A stretch of DNA of 16,034 nucleotides, taken from contig CAITSH010000287.1 of the NCBI GenBank assembly GCA_903895005.1, positions 1 through 16,034 on the forward strand. Reading direction: 5' to 3'. The position numbers and the translations under genes were made by a program. Positions 12,510-16,034 of this stretch are shown here, piece after piece. Within the stretch, counting starts at the first letter, position 1. Each line of letters begins with the position of its first letter. Under the pieces are notes generated by a model that was not told where the DNA came from, ran no database searches, and saw nothing but the letters and a program-made list of their open reading frames with translations. The stretch is from an uncultured Pseudomonadota bacterium. GTDB taxonomy: Bacteria > Pseudomonadota > Gammaproteobacteria > Burkholderiales > SG8-39.

Positions 12510-13763
12510 ATGACCCTAGACATGACCCCAGCGAAACCATCGGCCCAACGAATCTGGGATCACTGCGAGGAACTCGCGCGTTGCAGCGAGCAGCCGGGTG
12601 CGCTGACGCGCATTTTTCTCTCCAAGGAGCAGGCCGCTGCCAGCCAGGTCGTGCTGCAATGGATGCGCGAGGCCGGCATGAGCGCGCGCATCGACGCCAT
12701 CGGCAACGTGGTCGGCCGCTACGAGGGCGACAAGCCGGGGCTGCCCTGCCTGATGCTCGGTTCGCACCTTGATACCGTGCGCGACGCCGGCAAATACGAC
12801 GGCCCCCTCGGTGTGATCTGCGCGATCGAATGCGTGCGCACGCTCAACGCCACGGGCCGGCGCCTGCCCTTCGCAATCGAGGTGGTAGGGTTTTCTGATG
12901 AAGAGGGCGTGCGCTTTGGCGCGACACTGCTGGGCAGCCGTGCCATCGCGGGTACCTTCGACACGGCGGCACTGGACAGCAAGGACCGCAGCGGCACGAG
13001 TATGCGCGAGGCCCTGGACAACGCCGGCTTTGACGCCGATGCAATAGGCACCGCGGCGCGCAAGCGCGAGGAAATCCTCGCCTATGCCGAACTGCACATC
13101 GAGCAAGGGCCTGTGCTCGAAGCCGAGGGCCTGGCTGTGGGGACGGTGACGGCGATCAACGGATTTTCACGCCGGCGTTTCAGCGTGAAGGGCTTTGCCG
13201 GGCACGCCGGGACCGTGCCCATGCGCCTGCGCCAGGACGCGCTGACAGCCGCAGCCGAATGTGTGCTGGCGGTCGAGCGTATCGGACGCGGTGAGCCCGA
13301 CCTTGTCGCAACGGTCGGGCGCATCGAGGCGCTGCCCGGTGCGATCAATGTCATTCCGGGCGAAGCGCGTTTTACGCTCGACGTGCGCGCGCCGCGTGAT
13401 GCCTTGCGTGAACGGGCGGTGGCCGATATCGGCGCTGAAGTGAAGCGGCTGTGCGCTGCGCGCGGTCTTGCAGTTGAAATGGAAGTCATGCAGGACAACC
13501 CTGTGGCCGCCAGTGCGCCCTGGATGATGGACCAGATGGATGCGGCGGTTGCGGCGGAAGGACTGCCGCTGTTCCGCCTGCCATCGGGTGCTGGCCACGA
13601 CGGCATGGCCGTGGTGGCGATCGCACCGATCGTGATGTTGTTCGTGCGCTGCGAAAAGGGCATCAGCCACAACCCGGCCGAACGCGTGACGCTGGCCGAC
13701 GTGGATGCCGGTGCGCGCGTGCTGCTGCGCTTTATCGAACATTTCAAAAGGCCGAACTCATGA
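12510..13763 (+). CDS. allC: Allantoate amidohydrolase-type M20 enzyme
   Basis: The 417-residue product belongs to the hydantoinase/carbamoylase branch of the M20 metallopeptidases, which includes allantoate amidohydrolase (allantoate to ureidoglycine, CO2 and ammonia), N-carbamoyl amino acid hydrolases and ureidoglycolate amidohydrolase. All di-metal ligands are present: His86 in GSHLDTV, bridging Asp97 in KYDGPLG, Glu131/Glu132 in SDEEGVRF, His196 in LHIEQGP and His387 in ISHNPAERV, plus the dimer-interface His232 in FAGHAGT. Neighbouring allantoinase, uraD and uraH genes favour allantoate as substrate, but the sequence alone cannot exclude another N-carbamoyl compound. It begins 34 bp after the GntR gene; a second in-frame ATG occurs at 12525. 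Its stop overlaps the next start by 4 bp. Confidence 0.85.
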   Translation: MTLDMTPAKPSAQRIWDHCEELARCSEQPGALTRIFLSKEQAAASQVVLQWMREAGMSARIDAIGNVVGRYEGDKPGLPCLMLGSHLDTVRDAGKYDGPLGVICAIECVRTLNATGRRLPFAIEVVGFSDEEGVRFGATLLGSRAIAGTFDTAALDSKDRSGTSMREALDNAGFDADAIGTAARKREEILAYAELHIEQGPVLEAEGLAVGTVTAINGFSRRRFSVKGFAGHAGTVPMRLRQDALTAAAECVLAVERIGRGEPDLVATVGRIEALPGAINVIPGEARFTLDVRAPRDALRERAVADIGAEVKRLCAARGLAVEMEVMQDNPVAASAPWMMDQMDAAVAAEGLPLFRLPSGAGHDGMAVVAIAPIVMLFVRCEKGISHNPAERVTLADVDAGARVLLRFIEHFKRPNS

Positions 13764-15010
13764 GCGCCAATCTTGTAGCGGAACGCAGGAAAATCCGCGA
13801 ACTGCTCGCTGCGCGGCAAAAAGAGGAAACGCTATTTCTTGCCGAACTGGTGAGGGTCCCCTCCGACAACCCCCCGGGCGATTGCGCGCCGCACGCCGAG
13901 CGCGCCGCGGTGCTGCTCGAGGAGCTCGGTTTCAAGGTCGAAAGGCATGCCGTGCCCGATGCGCTGGTAAAGGCCAACGGCATGGTGTCCTGCGTCAACC
14001 TGGTGGTGCGCGAGCGCTTCACCAAGGATGGCCCGACCATCGCCTGCAACGCGCACGGCGACGTGGTGGCGCCGGGGCTTGGCTGGACCACCGACCCCTA
14101 CGGTGCGGAGATCCGCGACGGCGTGATGTACGGGCGCGGCGTGGCGGTGTCCAAATCCGATTTCGCGACCTACGCATTTGCGCTCGCAGCGCTCAAGGCG
14201 AGCGGGGCAAAACTCAAGGGCGGGGTCGAGCTTCATTTCACCTATGACGAGGAAGTCGGTGGCGCCATCGGGCCGGCCTGGCTGCTGGAGCAGGGCATCT
14301 CCAAACCCGACTATGCCATCTCGGCGGGCTTCGCTTATGGCATCACCACCGCGCACAACGGCGCGCTGCACCTGGAGGTGGAGGTCATCGGCAAGTCGGC
14401 GCATGCGGCGCGCCCCGATACCGGCGACGATGCGATGGAGGCGGCCACCGGAATCCAGGCCGACCTCTACGGCCTTCGTCGTGGCTACCGCGCGATGAAG
14501 TCCAAGGTCGAGGGCATAGACAGCCCGACCCTGGTCATCGGCCTGATACAGGGGGGCATCAACACCAACGTCGTCCCGGATAACGTCAAGTTTCGCATCG
14601 ACCGGCGCATCATCCCGGATGAAAATGCCGAAGAGGTGGAGCGCGAACTGATCGCGCAGATCAAGGAGTCGGCGGTGAAATGGCTGGGAATACGCTGCGA
14701 GGTGCGGCGCATCCTGCTCGCCCACCCCTTTGTGCCGATGCCGGGGCAGAAAAGGCTGGTCGATGCGATTCGTGCCAACGCCTACGAAATACTCGGCGAG
14801 GACATCAAGCCGCACGGTGTGCCCATTTACACCGACGCGCGCCATTACAGCGCATCGGGCGTGCCCACCGTGCTCTACGGCGCAGGGCCGCGCACGCTGA
14901 CCGAAGCCAACGGCCACCGTGCAGACGAAAAGCTCAAGCTCGACGACTTGTACAAGGCCACTGAAATCGTTGCACTGACTTTTCTTGACCTGCTGGGCAG
15001 CGAGGCATGA
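13760..15010 (+). CDS. ArgE/DapE-type M20 family protein with altered metal motifs
   Basis: The 416-residue product is an M20 hydrolase of the ArgE/DapE branch, distinct from the preceding gene. Seen motifs are AHGDVVAPG (His99, Asp101), YGRGVAVSKSD (124-134), YDEEVGG (Glu164, Glu165), GKSAHAARPDTG with His215 of the lid domain, and ANGHRADE with His386. Compared by eye with DapE/ArgE, the bridging metal ligand Asp in GRG-x-x-D is Val130, and the Glu of the usual GEP motif falls on Gly190 (DYAISAG). Two of five metal ligands therefore appear absent, while the catalytic Glu is kept. It overlaps both neighbours by 4-bp ATGA junctions, so it is made together with the allantoate hydrolase and the allantoinase. 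The substrate is unknown; a ureido or acyl intermediate of purine breakdown is an inference from context. Confidence 0.85.
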   Translation: MSANLVAERRKIRELLAARQKEETLFLAELVRVPSDNPPGDCAPHAERAAVLLEELGFKVERHAVPDALVKANGMVSCVNLVVRERFTKDGPTIACNAHGDVVAPGLGWTTDPYGAEIRDGVMYGRGVAVSKSDFATYAFALAALKASGAKLKGGVELHFTYDEEVGGAIGPAWLLEQGISKPDYAISAGFAYGITTAHNGALHLEVEVIGKSAHAARPDTGDDAMEAATGIQADLYGLRRGYRAMKSKVEGIDSPTLVIGLIQGGINTNVVPDNVKFRIDRRIIPDENAEEVERELIAQIKESAVKWLGIRCEVRRILLAHPFVPMPGQKRLVDAIRANAYEILGEDIKPHGVPIYTDARHYSASGVPTVLYGAGPRTLTEANGHRADEKLKLDDLYKATEIVALTFLDLLGSEA

Positions 15011-15936
15011 AGGACTATCCGCGTGACCTGATCGGCTACGGCCGCAAACCCCCGCACGCCCAATGGCCGGGCGGGGCGCGCATCGCGTTGCAGTTCGTGC
15101 TCAATTACGAGGAGGGCAGCGAGAACAACGTGCTGCACGGCGATGCCGGCTCGGAAACCTTCCTGTCCGAGATCATCGGTGCGCAGTCGTTTGCGGCGCG
15201 GCACTTGAGCATGGATTCGATGTATGAATACGGTTCGCGCGTCGGCGTCTGGCGGCTGCTCGATGAGTTTGAAAAGCGCGGCCTGCCGCTCACCGTGTTC
15301 GGTGTTTCAATGGCGCTGGAGCGCAACCCTGAACTGGTGGCGCGCTTCATGGCGCTGGGGCATGAGATCGCCTGCCATGGCTGGCGCTGGATCCATTACC
15401 AGCACATGGATGAAGCGACTGAAAAAAAACATATGAAGCTCGCCACCGAGATCATCCATCTGATGACCGGCGGTAAATGGCCGCTTGGCTGGTACACCGG
15501 TCGCGACAGCCCCAACACGCGACGCCTGGTTGCGGACCACGGCGGCTATGTCTATGACTCCGATTACTACGGTGACGACCTGCCGTTCTGGATGCCGGTG
15601 CAAAAAAGCGACGGCACGACCGAGCAAAGGCTTATCGTGCCTTACACACTCGATGCCAACGACATGCGTTTTGCCGCGCCGCAGGGCTTTAATACCGCGG
15701 ATCATTTTTACGCTTATCTCAAGGACAGCTTTGACGTGCTCTACGCCGAAGGCGAGACCAGCCCGAAAATGATGTCCGTGGGCATGCACTGCCGCATCCT
15801 GGGCAAGCCCGGCCGGTTGCGCGGCCTGCAGAAATTTCTGGACTACGTGCAGTCGCACGACAAGGTCTGGGTGTGCCGGCGCATCGACATCGCCGAGCAC
15901 TGGAAAAATACTTTCCCGCACCCGCCTAGTCGCTGA
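15007..15936 (+). CDS. puuE: Allantoinase, PuuE type (polysaccharide deacetylase fold)
   Basis: PuuE hydrolyses allantoin to allantoate with a polysaccharide-deacetylase (NodB-like) fold, unrelated to the classical amidohydrolase AllB and reported to need no metal. The 309-residue product follows the known family from its first residues (DYPRDLIGYGRKPPHAQWPG) through FVLNYEEGSENNVLHGD (30-46), MYEYGSRVGVWRLL, HEIACHGWRW with the conserved His, WYTGRDSPNTRRLV, YTLDANDMRF and a C-terminal SHDKVWVCRRIDIAEHW. It starts at ATG15007 overlapping the previous stop (ATGA), and is the last gene of the visible right arm. It supplies the substrate for the allantoate amidohydrolase two genes upstream. Its product call is secure because the similarity covers the full length. 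Confidence 0.93.
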   Translation: MKDYPRDLIGYGRKPPHAQWPGGARIALQFVLNYEEGSENNVLHGDAGSETFLSEIIGAQSFAARHLSMDSMYEYGSRVGVWRLLDEFEKRGLPLTVFGVSMALERNPELVARFMALGHEIACHGWRWIHYQHMDEATEKKHMKLATEIIHLMTGGKWPLGWYTGRDSPNTRRLVADHGGYVYDSDYYGDDLPFWMPVQKSDGTTEQRLIVPYTLDANDMRFAAPQGFNTADHFYAYLKDSFDVLYAEGETSPKMMSVGMHCRILGKPGRLRGLQKFLDYVQSHDKVWVCRRIDIAEHWKNTFPHPPSR

Positions 15937-16034
15937 ACAGGCTGGAAACCCCTGCCAGGCGCGGATTTTCAGCCGGTATGCGAATTTAAGTTCGAAGCGC
16001 AATGGGTATGGGCTTGAGGCCGAAGAGTACCTCG

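Noticed and set aside
13832..14917. Long minus-strand open frame (361 codons) opposite the atypical M20 gene
   Set aside because: It is a shadow of the M20 codon pattern; the translation is low-complexity and unlike any known protein.
15937..16034. Possible gene or terminator in the last 98 bases
   Set aside because: Only a short CGAA/TTCG inverted repeat was found; no reading frame or hairpin with a T-run is convincing.

Overview
The window is high-GC (about 65% by eye), densely coded proteobacterial chromosome. The xseB-ispA-dxs order, FolE2, a Bug/TctC-type solute-binding protein and the protein sequences suggest a betaproteobacterium, most likely Burkholderiales or a near relative. This is inferred from family knowledge and is not confirmed by any rRNA or marker search.

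Region 1 (1-4310, + strand) is housekeeping: xseB (exonuclease VII small subunit), ispA (farnesyl diphosphate synthase), dxs (first enzyme of the MEP isoprenoid pathway) and folE2 (GTP cyclohydrolase IB). Immediately after folE2 lies a second, slightly diverged 50-bp copy of the folE2 3' end, stop codon included. The two copies are separated by a 67-bp spacer that carries a perfect hairpin.

Region 2 (4343-8935) is mixed. A secreted or periplasmic retropepsin-like protease (-) and a class I glutamine amidotransferase (+) start only 12 bp apart in opposite directions. Convergent to the latter is a large membrane-bound dCache/PAS/PAS histidine kinase (-) with no response regulator in view. Next comes yajQ (-), a nucleotide-binding protein family linked to cyclic di-GMP, with a structured leader.

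Region 3 (9046-15936) is a divergent two-arm purine (urate/allantoin) catabolism locus built around a regulatory intergenic region at 11400-11716. The left arm (-) is uraD, uraH, a Bug-type periplasmic receptor and a second, diverged transthyretin-like protein. The right arm (+) is a GntR/FCD regulator, an allantoate amidohydrolase-type M20 enzyme, a second M20 protein of a different subfamily with altered metal-binding motifs, and a PuuE-type allantoinase; the last three overlap by 4-bp ATGA junctions. Together the recognisable enzymes convert 5-hydroxyisourate to OHCU, (S)-allantoin, allantoate and ureidoglycine. No urate oxidase, xanthine dehydrogenase or ureidoglycolate enzyme is visible here, so the entry step and final steps lie elsewhere or are done by unrecognised proteins. 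The best candidates for undescribed function are the atypical M20 protein and the transthyretin-like paralog coupled to the Bug receptor. Both sit in operons with the known enzymes, and both have substitutions at residues that are catalytic in their families.

No tRNA, rRNA, CRISPR array or intact insertion sequence was seen.
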